Positions 1-7,299 of a stretch of 25,389 nucleotides of DNA are shown here, one piece after another (the stretch's first letter is position 1; every line of letters starts with the position of its first letter). Made by a program: the position numbers and the translations under genes. Under the pieces are notes generated by a model, which saw only the letters and a program-made list of their open reading frames with translations, had not been told where the DNA came from and ran no database searches. Source of the DNA: an uncultured Oscillospiraceae bacterium (GTDB taxonomy: Bacteria; Bacillota; Clostridia; Oscillospirales; Oscillospiraceae); NCBI GenBank assembly GCA_910587505.1, contig CAJULD010000041.1, forward strand, positions 1 through 25,389, written 5' to 3'.

Positions 1-2
1 TT

Positions 3-78
3 TGGTTGCGGCGGCAGGACTTGAACCTGCGACCTCCGGGTTATGAGCCCGACGAGCTGCCAACTGCTCTACGCCGCG
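3..78 (-). tRNA. Initiator tRNA-Met (anticodon CAU)
   Basis: On the minus strand a 76-base cloverleaf can be folded with a templated CCA end. The anticodon loop reads CTCATAA, giving anticodon CAU. Two hallmarks mark it as the initiator rather than the elongator: the first base pair of the acceptor stem is a C/A mismatch (C1, A72), and the anticodon stem ends in three G-C pairs (GGG/CCC) next to the loop. The T loop is TTCAAGT. It lies 28 bases downstream of tRNA-Leu and probably shares its promoter. Confidence 0.95.
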
Positions 79-106
79 ATATATTTAAGGTCCTTTTAAT
101 CCTCAA

Positions 107-193
107 TGGTGCCGGTGGCCGGGCTCGAACCGGCACAGTATCGCTACCGAGGGATTTTAAGTCCCTTGTGTCTACCAATTCCACCACACCGGC
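107..193 (-). tRNA. tRNA-Leu (anticodon UAA)
   Basis: This 87-base minus-strand cloverleaf has an acceptor stem GCCGGTG/CACCGGC, an anticodon loop CTTAAAA (anticodon UAA), a long class-II variable arm, a TTCGAGC T loop and an encoded CCA. The long variable arm together with UAA identifies leucine. It is the first gene of a two-tRNA unit with initiator tRNA-Met. Confidence 0.95.
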
Positions 194-209
194 GAGCATC
201 GGCAGTGTT

Positions 210-238
210 ATATTACCACAAGCACGCCTCTTTGTCAA
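210..238 (-). promoter_or_regulatory. Sigma-70-type promoter of the tRNA-Leu/tRNA-fMet unit
   Basis: Read on the minus strand, TTGACA (233-238) is followed after exactly 17 bases by TAATAT (210-215), 16 bases before the 5' end of tRNA-Leu. The -35 box matches consensus fully and the -10 box is close, as expected of a strong stable-RNA promoter. Confidence 0.85.
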
Positions 239-466
239 CCCTTTTTTCAGCAGCCACGCCTGACTATTGCTTCAACTGCATCAATACGACCACCCAAAGC
301 CTGATTTCCACCGTCAGCATGATTGGACAGTGCATCCTTCTTTTTGTAATTTTACTGGTTGCGATTGCCGGAACCACACCTGCCAGAACAGCGCGGCCAG
401 TGGGGAGGCATTGCCCAGCTTACAGCGGTTTACCAATTACAATAATACCAATAAAAGGTGGTTACT

Positions 467-604
467 ATGAGAGACAATGTGAAGGGCGGTGCGCTGACAG
501 AAGTAACATTCTATATTTTGCTTTCTCTGTTTTCTCCCAAACACGGGTATGCCATTATGCAATTTATCGAAGAAAAAGCAGGCCGGCATGGAGGAGGGGT
601 AATT
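467..604 (+). pseudogene. Truncated PadR-family transcriptional regulator
   Basis: The frame begins MRDNVKGGALTEVTFYILLS and continues SLFSPKHGYAIMQFIEEKAGR. This is the characteristic first 35 or so residues of PadR winged-helix regulators: an N-terminal helix, then the GGALTE..YYIL and HGY.IMQFIEE segments. A purine-rich AAAAGGTGG lies a few bases upstream of the ATG. The recognition helix and everything beyond are missing. The frame runs directly into the start of a different gene at 605, so it cannot encode a functional regulator. The simplest explanation is an internal deletion joining padR to the ribosome binding site of a neighbour. Confidence 0.75.
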
Positions 605-784
605 ATGAAGTATAAAGCTGAATCGCTGAAATCCGCTGTTGCACCAGTTGCCGTAGTCGTTGCTGCTATCCTTGCGACGAACTTCTTTGGAATCGGAACG
701 AAGAGATCCGCAGTAAGAATCGGCTTTGTGAACAGGGGCGGCTGGCGGAGCTGGTCTGAAAGTTGTTATCAGAGTGGAAGCTGA
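605..784 (+). pseudogene. Relic of a gene start with one hydrophobic helix, unrecognised
   Basis: An ATG at 605 sits behind a good ribosome binding site (GGAGGGG, 593-599). It starts MKYKAESLKSAVAPVAVVVA and then AILATNFFGIG, which looks like a short cytoplasmic tail followed by one membrane-spanning helix. After about 40 residues the frame becomes unlikely protein. A plausible continuation (GRLAEL, then KLLSEWKLTVTKVDFR ending at 810) is found in another frame and is interrupted by a TGA. It is probably the decayed remainder of a small membrane protein once encoded beside padR. The family is not recognised. Confidence 0.45.
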
Positions 785-859
785 CCGTCACAAAGGTGGA
801 TTTTCGATAGAATGGCAAAGCCTTCCGGAAGCTCTTGCGGGGAACCAAATGAAATTCTC

Positions 860-944
860 AGAACCTGTATTCATAACCGGAGGATGCCGGATGGCGGGAA
901 AAGATCCGACCATCCGGCGCTCAACGGTTGTGAATACAGGTTCT
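860..944. repeat. Interspersed palindromic element, copy 1
   Basis: Outer arms at 860-879 and 925-944 are 20-base inverted repeats differing at one position. The left arm contains GAACCTGTATTCATAACCG. A second nested inverted repeat (GCCGGATGG, 886-894; CCATCCGGC, 910-918) lies inside. The same arms and part of the core recur at 13724-13788 in the opposite orientation, so this is a mobile or REP/MITE-like family rather than a chance hairpin. It lies just beyond the stop codon of the leftward TGase gene and could also act as that operon's transcript end. Confidence 0.8.
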
Positions 945-1002
945 TAAAATCCGTTTTGATTCTTTCTCTGTTAGGAAAAAGAAAGTATGCCCGTACCTGC
1001 TC

Positions 1003-3453
1003 TCACGACGAAATCATTGCCGCCACACGGAGCAGCAGCTCCGCTGCGCCCACCCGGTAGCCGCAGTCGCTGTAGACCGCCCGGCCCTCCCGGCAGATCA
1101 CCGCCAGCGGCGGGCTGTCCGGGTCCCGGCCCAGCCGGCGGGCCGCCTCCTCCAGATCGTAGGCCCAGTCGTCCAGCAGTACCCGGACTCCCGGCAGGCA
1201 GGAGAGTGCCTTCGCCAGCGTAGGCTGGTTCACGCTTTCCCGTCCCCGCAGGAAAAACAGAATGCGGACCGGCAGGGCCGCCAGTGCCTGCCGCCGCTCC
1301 ATGAGCTCGCCCAGCATGTGCTCCGTGGGTTCCCCGCCCTCCTCCAGCCAGAGCGCCAGAAGGGGACCGCCGTCCTGCCCCAGAGCGTCCGGAACGAATT
1401 GGCCGTCCAGGGTCCGGGCGGCAAAAGCGGGCAGAGGCCGGCAGGTGAGCAGATCCTCCAGCTTCCAGGGGCGCAGGCGCAGCGCCGCCGTTTTTTCCCC
1501 GTCCTGTGGCAGCTCCAGCTCGCGTTGCGCGGCCAGCTGATCCCCGCTGGGAAGCCGGACGGACGAAATCAGCCGGTACCGCCCCGCCGGCAGCGTCAGC
1601 GCCGCCGGGTCCTCCCCGGACAGCTCCAGCAGCTGCCACCCCTCCGCCGTCCATCGGGACAACGTCCAGTCCTGACGGTACCGGGGCGTTGCCTCCCCGG
1701 TCCAGGACAGATGGAGCGTACCGGTCTGTTCCGGAGAAAGCGGGCGGAACGCCCCCTCCCGCCAGAGCTCCGGCACGCCGTCCACAGGGCGCAGCCGGGC
1801 GGGAATCCCCAGCGTCCGCAGCGCGGCGATGAGCAGCACGCGCCGGCTCTTTTCATCGCACCGCCCGGCCGTCAGAACCGCCTCCGGCGTCCAGTACAAA
1901 TTCTCATATGCGTTCGGGGCGGCGTCCAACGACGCCGCCAATCGCAACAGGACGCTGTCCTTTTCCTCGAAAGAAAAAGGATCAAAAAGAGCTTTAAGAA
2001 GGCTCCCGTCCCGCTGCGATTCCGGGATTTTCCCACGATAACGAAGCAGGAAGCCCCGCCAGGGGCTCAGCTTTTCCCATCCGATCCGGGGACAGGCCGC
2101 ATACCGCCAGTAGACCTCCTCCGGCACGCCGTCCCCGCGGGGTGGCAGATGAACGAAGTGATCCTCCAGGATCTCCCGCGTCACATCCCGCAGATCCTTG
2201 TCTATCAGCGTGCGGACCAGCCGTTCCCGGCCGTCCGCATCCGGTCCGTTCAGAAAGGCGAGGATTTCTTCCCGGTTGCCCCGGGCGGCCCGGAGCAGGT
2301 CCTCCCACTCCGCCCGGTCCGGCCGGAAAAAGCCGGCCATGCGCCGCTCCCGCAGCCCGTTCCCCCGGCGCAGCACCGCCGCCCGCTCCGCTTTCTGATC
2401 GCCGTCCAGCATGGGCGGCGGGGTCCCCAGGCCAGCCGGCGCGGAGAAGTCAAAATCGGTCCAGGGCGTGTCCCCCGTCTCCGGCGGAGCGAGGGCGAGG
2501 GTGATCTCCCCGTCCTCGCAGTCCCCTCCGGCGGTCAGGCCCTTCCAGAAAGCGGCCACATGGAGTCCGCCCCGGCCCAGCGCCGCGCGGGCCTCGCCCC
2601 GCTCGTCCGCCGTCAGGACCGCGACGGTGTGCCAGGAGGCCTCGTTGAGGACCTGTAACCGGAACTGCGCCCCGGCGGCCGGAAGGCCGCCGGAGAGCGC
2701 CCGGAAGGTGCAGCGCCGGGTCTCTCCGTACCGGGCGGTCTGGTTAAACCATGTCACCGCGCCCTCCCGGCCCAGAGGTTCTCCATGGAGGGGAGAGCTC
2801 CCCTCCCCGAAGATCCGGCTGTGAATCAGCATGGCGCGGGAGGCGGCGGTGACAAACCACCCGCGGTCCGGCACAGGCTCCGGTTCACAGGCCCCCAGAA
2901 ACCGCCATACGTCCCCGCACAGGGCCTCCACCCATGCGTGGTTGTCGTCGCAGTGGGACCACCGGGGGGCGTAGACCTGCCGGGCGGGGATGCCCACGCT
3001 GCGCAGGGCGGACACCAGAAAGGCCGACTCCTCCCCGCACCGTCCGAAACCGCTGAGGTAGACGGTGAGGGGTGAGGCAGTGCGCTCGTCCTGGGCCCGG
3101 TAGGAGGCGTGCTCATGGCACCAGCGGTTGACCTCCAGCACCCGGTCTTCCGCGGCGGACAGGTCCCTGATCCGGGGCCAGAGAGCGTTGTGGAAAAGCT
3201 CCCGATGGAAGGACAGGTCTTCGTCGTTCACCCGCGGGAAGAGAACGTAGTGGGCAAAGATTTCCCAGTCCAGCGCCCCGCACCAGGGGGCCTCCCGCCG
3301 CAGCTTCAGCGCGTGGTCCGCAAAGCGCAGGAACAGCGACGCCGGGTAACAGTCCAGGTCGCTGTCCGGCAGACGGTCCCGCAGAAACTCCATGGCCCGC
3401 CGCCGCTCCGGCTCCAGCTCCGATATGAGCGCCGTCCACTCTCTCACGTCCAT
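1003..3453 (-). CDS. Transglutaminase-like protein with C-terminal thioredoxin-like domain
   Basis: This is an 816-residue protein with no signal peptide. Residues about 100-195 form a transglutaminase-like core: Cys139 in GFGRCGEESAF, the typical helix ending SVGIPAR, and His172 in DNHAWVE. The third triad residue is unclear (Asp180 or Glu190). Residues about 520-560 repeat the Cys motif (Cys532, GRCDEKS...LGIPAR), but the His motif is missing, so this looks like a degenerate second copy. Residues about 670-816 resemble a redoxin fold (ILFFLRG, PPLAVICREG) without a CxxC. The ATG lies inside the end of the fucosidase gene (10-base overlap), implying translational coupling. Its activity is unknown; peptidase, deglycosylase or structural roles are all possible. 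Confidence 0.75.
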   Translation of the reverse strand: MDVREWTALISELEPERRRAMEFLRDRLPDSDLDCYPASLFLRFADHALKLRREAPWCGALDWEIFAHYVLFPRVNDEDLSFHRELFHNALWPRIRDLSAAEDRVLEVNRWCHEHASYRAQDERTASPLTVYLSGFGRCGEESAFLVSALRSVGIPARQVYAPRWSHCDDNHAWVEALCGDVWRFLGACEPEPVPDRGWFVTAASRAMLIHSRIFGEGSSPLHGEPLGREGAVTWFNQTARYGETRRCTFRALSGGLPAAGAQFRLQVLNEASWHTVAVLTADERGEARAALGRGGLHVAAFWKGLTAGGDCEDGEITLALAPPETGDTPWTDFDFSAPAGLGTPPPMLDGDQKAERAAVLRRGNGLRERRMAGFFRPDRAEWEDLLRAARGNREEILAFLNGPDADGRERLVRTLIDKDLRDVTREILEDHFVHLPPRGDGVPEEVYWRYAACPRIGWEKLSPWRGFLLRYRGKIPESQRDGSLLKALFDPFSFEEKDSVLLRLAASLDAAPNAYENLYWTPEAVLTAGRCDEKSRRVLLIAALRTLGIPARLRPVDGVPELWREGAFRPLSPEQTGTLHLSWTGEATPRYRQDWTLSRWTAEGWQLLELSGEDPAALTLPAGRYRLISSVRLPSGDQLAAQRELELPQDGEKTAALRLRPWKLEDLLTCRPLPAFAARTLDGQFVPDALGQDGGPLLALWLEEGGEPTEHMLGELMERRQALAALPVRILFFLRGRESVNQPTLAKALSCLPGVRVLLDDWAYDLEEAARRLGRDPDSPPLAVICREGRAVYSDCGYRVGAAELLLRVAAMISS

Positions 3454-4775
3454 TCCGGCACCGCTCCCGGCTTTACCCGGACCTCCAGCACCGTGTCCAC
3501 CGGATCGGGAAGCACCGGGTCCGGTCCCAGATCCGCGAAGACCACGTCGGGATAGTTGTTATAGACCCAGTCGCGGTTGACGGACACCTCGCTGCCGTCC
3601 GCCAGACGGCGGATGGACAGCACGTCCTCGTGGTGCAGGCCCGTCAGAGGCACCGCGCCCACGGTGTTGTCCAGAATATGGAAGTACAGCGTGTCTCCCC
3701 GGCGGGTGATCCGGCCATAGTCCGGCTTCTCCAGCCCGGAGGGGCCGCAGCCATAGACGCTCTCCCCGTTGCGGTCCATCCAGCGGCCAATCTCCGAGAG
3801 AATCCGGCGGGATTCCTCCGGAAAGCGGCCCCGCGCGTCGGGCCCCACGTTCAGCAGCATGTTGCCTCCCTTGCTGACGCACTCCACCAGCTTGCGCACC
3901 AGCATGGAGGCGGGCTTGAAGAAATGGTCCGCAGCGCAGTAGCCCCAGTGGTTGTTCATGGTGAAGTTGCTCTCCCAGATGAGGGGCCTTCCCTCCGCGT
4001 CCCGCAGGCCGCTGGGCGGAATGATCTGCTCGGGGCTGACGAAGTCCCCGTGGCAGGGCGAGGGGGCGCACTCGGCCAGGGAGCCGAAGCCCTCGCCGCT
4101 GACCTCCAGACGGTTGTCAATAATCACGTCCGGCTGAAGGGAGCGGACCATGTCCACCAGCTCCGCCCCCCGCCACGCCTCCCCCCGGAGGTTGTCATAG
4201 GAGAAGTCGAACCACAGAATATCCAGCCTGCCGTAGTTGGTGCACAGCTCCCGGACCTGATTGTGGAGATAGTCCAGATAGCGGCCAAAGTCCCGGCCCT
4301 CGTTGCCGCAGGCGGGGTTGTCCCGCATGGGGTGGTGGGCGTCGCCGTAGTGGGGAAAGTCCGGGTGCCGCCAGTCGATGAGGGAAAAATACAGCCCCAC
4401 CTTCAGCCCGAACTCTCTGGCCGCCTCCACGTATTCCCGGACAAAGTCCCGGCCGGAGGGGGTGTTGGTGGATTTGAAATCCGTACAGGCGCTGTCAAAC
4501 AGGCAAAATCCGTCGTGGTGCTTGGCGGTGAGGACCACGTAGCGCATCCCCGCCGCTTTGGCCATGGACATCCATTCCCGCATGTCGCAGCCCTCGGGAT
4601 TGAACTCCTGCATGTAGGGATCGTAGGCCTCGTTGGGAATGCGCTCCTCGCTGCGCACCCACTCTCCCCGGGCCGGAACAGCGTACAGTCCCCAATGAAT
4701 GAACATACCGAACCGGGCCCGGGTGTACCAGGCCATCCGGCGCTCGTAGTCTTCGCGGACGAATTGATAGGGCAT
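3444..4775 (-). CDS. GH29 alpha-L-fucosidase
   Basis: The 443-residue protein has the GH29 pattern throughout: RFGMFIHWG (22-29), KHHDGF (85-90), GLYFSLIDW (127-135), LDILWFDFSYD (184-194) and WESNFTMNNHWGY (267-279). Asp190 in the LWFD motif is the expected catalytic nucleophile. The family hydrolyses terminal alpha-L-fucose with retention; the acid/base residue is variable and is not assigned here. No signal peptide is visible, so it probably works on imported oligosaccharides in the cytoplasm. An AAGGAGGC ribosome binding site precedes the ATG, and a good promoter lies at 4805-4833. It is the first gene of a two-gene unit with the TGase-like protein. Specificity for fucose rather than a related sugar is inferred from the family. 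Confidence 0.92.
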   Translation of the reverse strand: MPYQFVREDYERRMAWYTRARFGMFIHWGLYAVPARGEWVRSEERIPNEAYDPYMQEFNPEGCDMREWMSMAKAAGMRYVVLTAKHHDGFCLFDSACTDFKSTNTPSGRDFVREYVEAAREFGLKVGLYFSLIDWRHPDFPHYGDAHHPMRDNPACGNEGRDFGRYLDYLHNQVRELCTNYGRLDILWFDFSYDNLRGEAWRGAELVDMVRSLQPDVIIDNRLEVSGEGFGSLAECAPSPCHGDFVSPEQIIPPSGLRDAEGRPLIWESNFTMNNHWGYCAADHFFKPASMLVRKLVECVSKGGNMLLNVGPDARGRFPEESRRILSEIGRWMDRNGESVYGCGPSGLEKPDYGRITRRGDTLYFHILDNTVGAVPLTGLHHEDVLSIRRLADGSEVSVNRDWVYNNYPDVVFADLGPDPVLPDPVDTVLEVRVKPGAVPEWT

Positions 4776-4804
4776 TTCTCTGCCTCCTTCTCTGTGTTGT
4801 GCCC

Positions 4805-4833
4805 ATTATATAGTCAGCCCCCGCCGCTGGCAA
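4805..4833 (-). promoter_or_regulatory. Promoter of the GH29/TGase operon
   Basis: On the minus strand TTGCCA (4828-4833) and a perfect TATAAT (4805-4810) are separated by 17 bases, about 30 bases upstream of the fucosidase ATG. It lies back to back with the cutC promoter, with only 7 bases between the two -35 boxes, so RNA polymerase binding at one may compete with the other. Confidence 0.8.
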
Positions 4834-4840
4834 GCCCTTC

Positions 4841-4869
4841 TTGACAGATTCCGGCAAAAATAATATAAT
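4841..4869 (+). promoter_or_regulatory. Consensus sigma-70-type promoter of cutC
   Basis: TTGACA (4841-4846) is followed after 17 bases by TATAAT (4864-4869), a full match to both consensus hexamers. The cutC ATG is at 4915 with an AGGGGG ribosome binding site at 4901-4906. Confidence 0.88.
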
Positions 4870-4914
4870 GAGCCCGCGAAAAATTCATTTATGCAATAAC
4901 AGGGGGTATTTACT

Positions 4915-5676
4915 ATGAAACGGGTATTATTGGAAGTGTGCTGCGGCAGCGCGGACGACGTGATCCAGGCCCACCGGGCCGGGGCGGACCGGGTGGAGCT
5001 CAACAGCGACCTGTTCCACGGCGGACTGACCCCTACTCCGGGGGAGCTGATTGTGGCCAGGCGGGAGACCGGGATGAAGATCATGACCATGGTCCGGCCC
5101 AGAGAGGGGGGCTTCTGCTACACGGATGCGGAATTCGCCACGGCGGTGGAGGACGCGAAGCTGCTGCTCTCCCACGGAGCCGACGGCCTGGTCTTCGGCT
5201 TCCTGCATCAGGACGGAACCCTGGACGTCCAGCGGACCCGTACCCTGGCGGAGATCGCCCAGGCGGAAGGGAAGGAAACCGTGTTCCACCGGGCCATCGA
5301 CGTGGTTCCGGACTGGCGGGAGGTCCTGGACAGGCTGATCGAGCTGGGGATCACGCGGGTACTCACCAGCGGACAGGAGCCGGATGTGTCTCTGGGCACG
5401 TCCACCGTCCGGGAGATGATCGAGTACGCCGCGGGCCGTATCCAGATTCTTCCCGGCGCGGGCATCACGGCCCGGAACATGGACCGGATCATCGCCGAAA
5501 CGGGGTGCGGTCAGATCCATCTGGCCGCCCACAGACAGCTGAGCGACACCTCCGTCAGCAACAACCGCTCCATCTATTACGGCGGCTGCCTGTACCCGGC
5601 GGAGGACCGCTTCAGCGTCATCGACAGCGGGTATATCGGCGGGATGACCGCCCGGCTCCGGGCGGCCGAATCCTGA
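4915..5676 (+). CDS. cutC: CutC family TIM-barrel protein
   Basis: The 253-residue protein matches CutC along its whole length: LEVCCGS near the start, AGADRVELNS, GGLTPTPGE, IMTMVRPREGGFCY, GADGLVFGFL, VFHRAID, RVLTSGQ, ILPGAGIT and the C-terminal GYIGGM. The family is a TIM barrel historically linked to copper tolerance in Escherichia coli, but its biochemical role is not settled. In this window it is surrounded by sugar enzymes, and no copper transporter or copper-responsive regulator is visible. It is transcribed alone from a consensus promoter. It runs convergently into the GH27 gene with only 8 bases between the stop codons, so there is no room for a separate terminator. Confidence 0.93.
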   Translation: MKRVLLEVCCGSADDVIQAHRAGADRVELNSDLFHGGLTPTPGELIVARRETGMKIMTMVRPREGGFCYTDAEFATAVEDAKLLLSHGADGLVFGFLHQDGTLDVQRTRTLAEIAQAEGKETVFHRAIDVVPDWREVLDRLIELGITRVLTSGQEPDVSLGTSTVREMIEYAAGRIQILPGAGITARNMDRIIAETGCGQIHLAAHRQLSDTSVSNNRSIYYGGCLYPAEDRFSVIDSGYIGGMTARLRAAES

Positions 5677-5684
5677 GAGCGGGC

Positions 5685-6989
5685 TTAACCGGAAACAACC
5701 CGGAACAGCCGGCATCCGTGGGCGGGGATGGAATCGCGCAGAACGCCCCCCGCGCAGGCTGTCCGCCGCCCGGTCCACAGCTCCGCGGCGGAGCAGGCCG
5801 GAAGCCCCAGCGCTTCCGGTCCGGCGGAGACTTCCCGCTCCCGGTCGGAGAGATTGAACAGCGCGGCGCATACGCTGCCGTCTGCCGGGTCCTCGGAGAC
5901 CCAGACGGCGCTTTCGCTGTCCCGCCAGGCCTGCCGCCGCTTCCGCGCGGGGTCCAGCAGCGACAGCACGTCCCGGTTGGTCAACAGCGATAACGTCTCC
6001 CCGTCCAGCGCCGTCAGCTCCGCTCCCAGCATCAGCGGCGAACCGAAAATACACCACAGCGTCATCATGGTTTTCTGCTCCTCCCGCGTCAGGCGGGACT
6101 CCCGCGGGTCGCCGGAGCCCTTTCCGATGCGCCCCAGCGGCAGCATGTCGCAGTCCGGCCAGCAGCCGGGGGCGGTGTGTTTCTCCCACAGCGCGCACCG
6201 GGAGAACATGGCCTTCACCAGCGCCCAGTCGTCCCAGAGATCGTCGGTGATCCGCCACATGTTGGCATATTGGGCGTAGTGCCACGCCTCCCCGATCAGC
6301 GCCGGTCCCGGCGACAGGGACAGCACGATGGGCCGCCCGGCTGCCTCAATGGCTTTTGCCAGCATCTCCACCTCATGGCGGGCCTCGTATTTTCCCTCAT
6401 AGAAGGGACTGGCGTTGTCAGTGTTGCAGATGTCGTCGCACTTGATGAAGTCCACGCCCCAGGCGGCGTACAGCTCCAGCAGGGAGTTGTAGTAGGCCTG
6501 CCCTCCCGGGCCGTCCGCCACGCCGTACATGTCCGGGTTCCACCGGCACACCGGACAGGGCCGGGCGATCTGGTCCGCCGTGCCGCTCCATCCCTTGACA
6601 GCCCGCCTCTGATGGGCGGCCATCCGGGGAATGCCCCGCATGATGTGGATGCCGAATTTCAGCCCCAGAGAGTGAATATAGTCCGCCAGAGGGCCGAAGC
6701 CCGCGCCGCCCCGGCTGCTGGGAAACCGCTCCGGGTCCGGAAGCAGCCGGGAATATTCGTCCATTTCCAGCTCCCCGAAGGGCAGATACTGCCACGTCTC
6801 CCTCCGGGCGTTGGGGCGGCGGGCATACCACTGGATGTCCACCACCACGTATTCCCAGCCACAGGGCCGCAGGTGCCGGGCCATATATGCGGCGTTGGCG
6901 CGGACCTCGGCCTCCGTCACGGCGGTGTCATAGCAGTCGTAGCTGTTCCAGCCCATGGGGGGCGTAGGGGCAAAGAAATTTTTGTCCAT
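5685..6989 (-). CDS. GH27-type alpha-galactosidase-like glycoside hydrolase
   Basis: The start was placed at 6989 (MDKNFFAPTPPMGWNSYDCY) because AAAGGAG lies at proper distance; an upstream in-frame ATG at 7073 would run through a GC-rich hairpin. The 434-residue protein has the GH27 opening TPPMGWNSYD, VDFIKCDD (Asp185, expected nucleophile) and MWRITDDLWDD (Asp250, expected acid/base), then GSPLMLGAEL and a small C-terminal beta domain. GH27 contains alpha-galactosidases and beta-L-arabinopyranosidases, among others; the exact sugar cannot be read off. It has no signal peptide. It lies downstream of kduD on the same strand after a 310-base gap and has no clear promoter of its own. Confidence 0.87.
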   Translation of the reverse strand: MDKNFFAPTPPMGWNSYDCYDTAVTEAEVRANAAYMARHLRPCGWEYVVVDIQWYARRPNARRETWQYLPFGELEMDEYSRLLPDPERFPSSRGGAGFGPLADYIHSLGLKFGIHIMRGIPRMAAHQRRAVKGWSGTADQIARPCPVCRWNPDMYGVADGPGGQAYYNSLLELYAAWGVDFIKCDDICNTDNASPFYEGKYEARHEVEMLAKAIEAAGRPIVLSLSPGPALIGEAWHYAQYANMWRITDDLWDDWALVKAMFSRCALWEKHTAPGCWPDCDMLPLGRIGKGSGDPRESRLTREEQKTMMTLWCIFGSPLMLGAELTALDGETLSLLTNRDVLSLLDPARKRRQAWRDSESAVWVSEDPADGSVCAALFNLSDREREVSAGPEALGLPACSAAELWTGRRTACAGGVLRDSIPAHGCRLFRVVSG

Positions 6990-7299
6990 GCCGCGCATCT
7001 CCTTTCTTCCGCAGGCGGGCGGGTTGGCCATGCCGGTCAACCCGCCCGTTCTGCACTTGATGGAGCCGAACAACCGGAAAAATCCGGCCCAAAACTTTCA
7101 GGAAACCCCTGCCAGGCAAAACAGGGAATTCCTGAAAGCTCCTGCGGTTCTGCGGCGGCCACATGGATTGTCCGCGCAGAATCCGATGTCGCATGACCAC
7201 TCCGCGAAGGATTGCGAAGCGATCCTTTCAGCGTCTGACGCGCCGAAGACGGGCTGCCGGCCGCTGATACGTTTTCTTGCAGAAAGAAGTATCAGCGCA
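6990..7299 (-). other. Structured non-coding gap between kduD and the GH27 gene
   Basis: This 310-base stretch has no convincing gene. It contains at least three strong inverted repeats: 7016-7026 with 7038-7048 (11 bp, GC-rich, immediately upstream of the GH27 ribosome binding site), 7095-7104 with 7129-7138 (10 bp, with a nested CCCTG/CAGGG), and 7262-7270 with 7289-7297 (9 bp). A smaller 8-bp hairpin lies at 7208-7226. No AT-rich -10 box was found on the minus strand. GH27 is therefore probably expressed by read-through, with these structures modulating termination, RNA processing or stability. Confidence 0.55.
7262..7297 (-). terminator. Possible partial terminator after kduD
   Basis: A 9-bp stem CGCTGATAC/GTATCAGCG begins 3 bases after the kduD stop codon and encloses a smaller TTCTT/AAGAA stem. 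No run of T follows on the minus strand, so it may be an RNA-stabilising or attenuating stem-loop rather than a full intrinsic terminator. Confidence 0.4.

Larger units (their letters stand above)
194..1002. other. Decayed intergenic stretch between tRNAs and TGase gene
   Basis: No intact gene is visible in these 0.8 kb. Base composition is less GC-rich by eye than in the neighbouring coding DNA. The stretch contains the tRNA promoter, a short hydrophobic reading frame from about 319 (MIGQCILLFVILLVAIAG) without a clear ribosome binding site, two gene relics (467-784) and a palindromic repeat (860-944). Nothing further is recognised in 811-859 or 945-1002. Confidence 0.6.

Noticed and set aside
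3..193. tRNA genes as an integration site for a genomic island covering the sugar locus
   Set aside because: The tRNA 3' ends point away from the locus, and no integrase, no tRNA-end direct repeat and no abrupt composition change bounding the cluster were seen.
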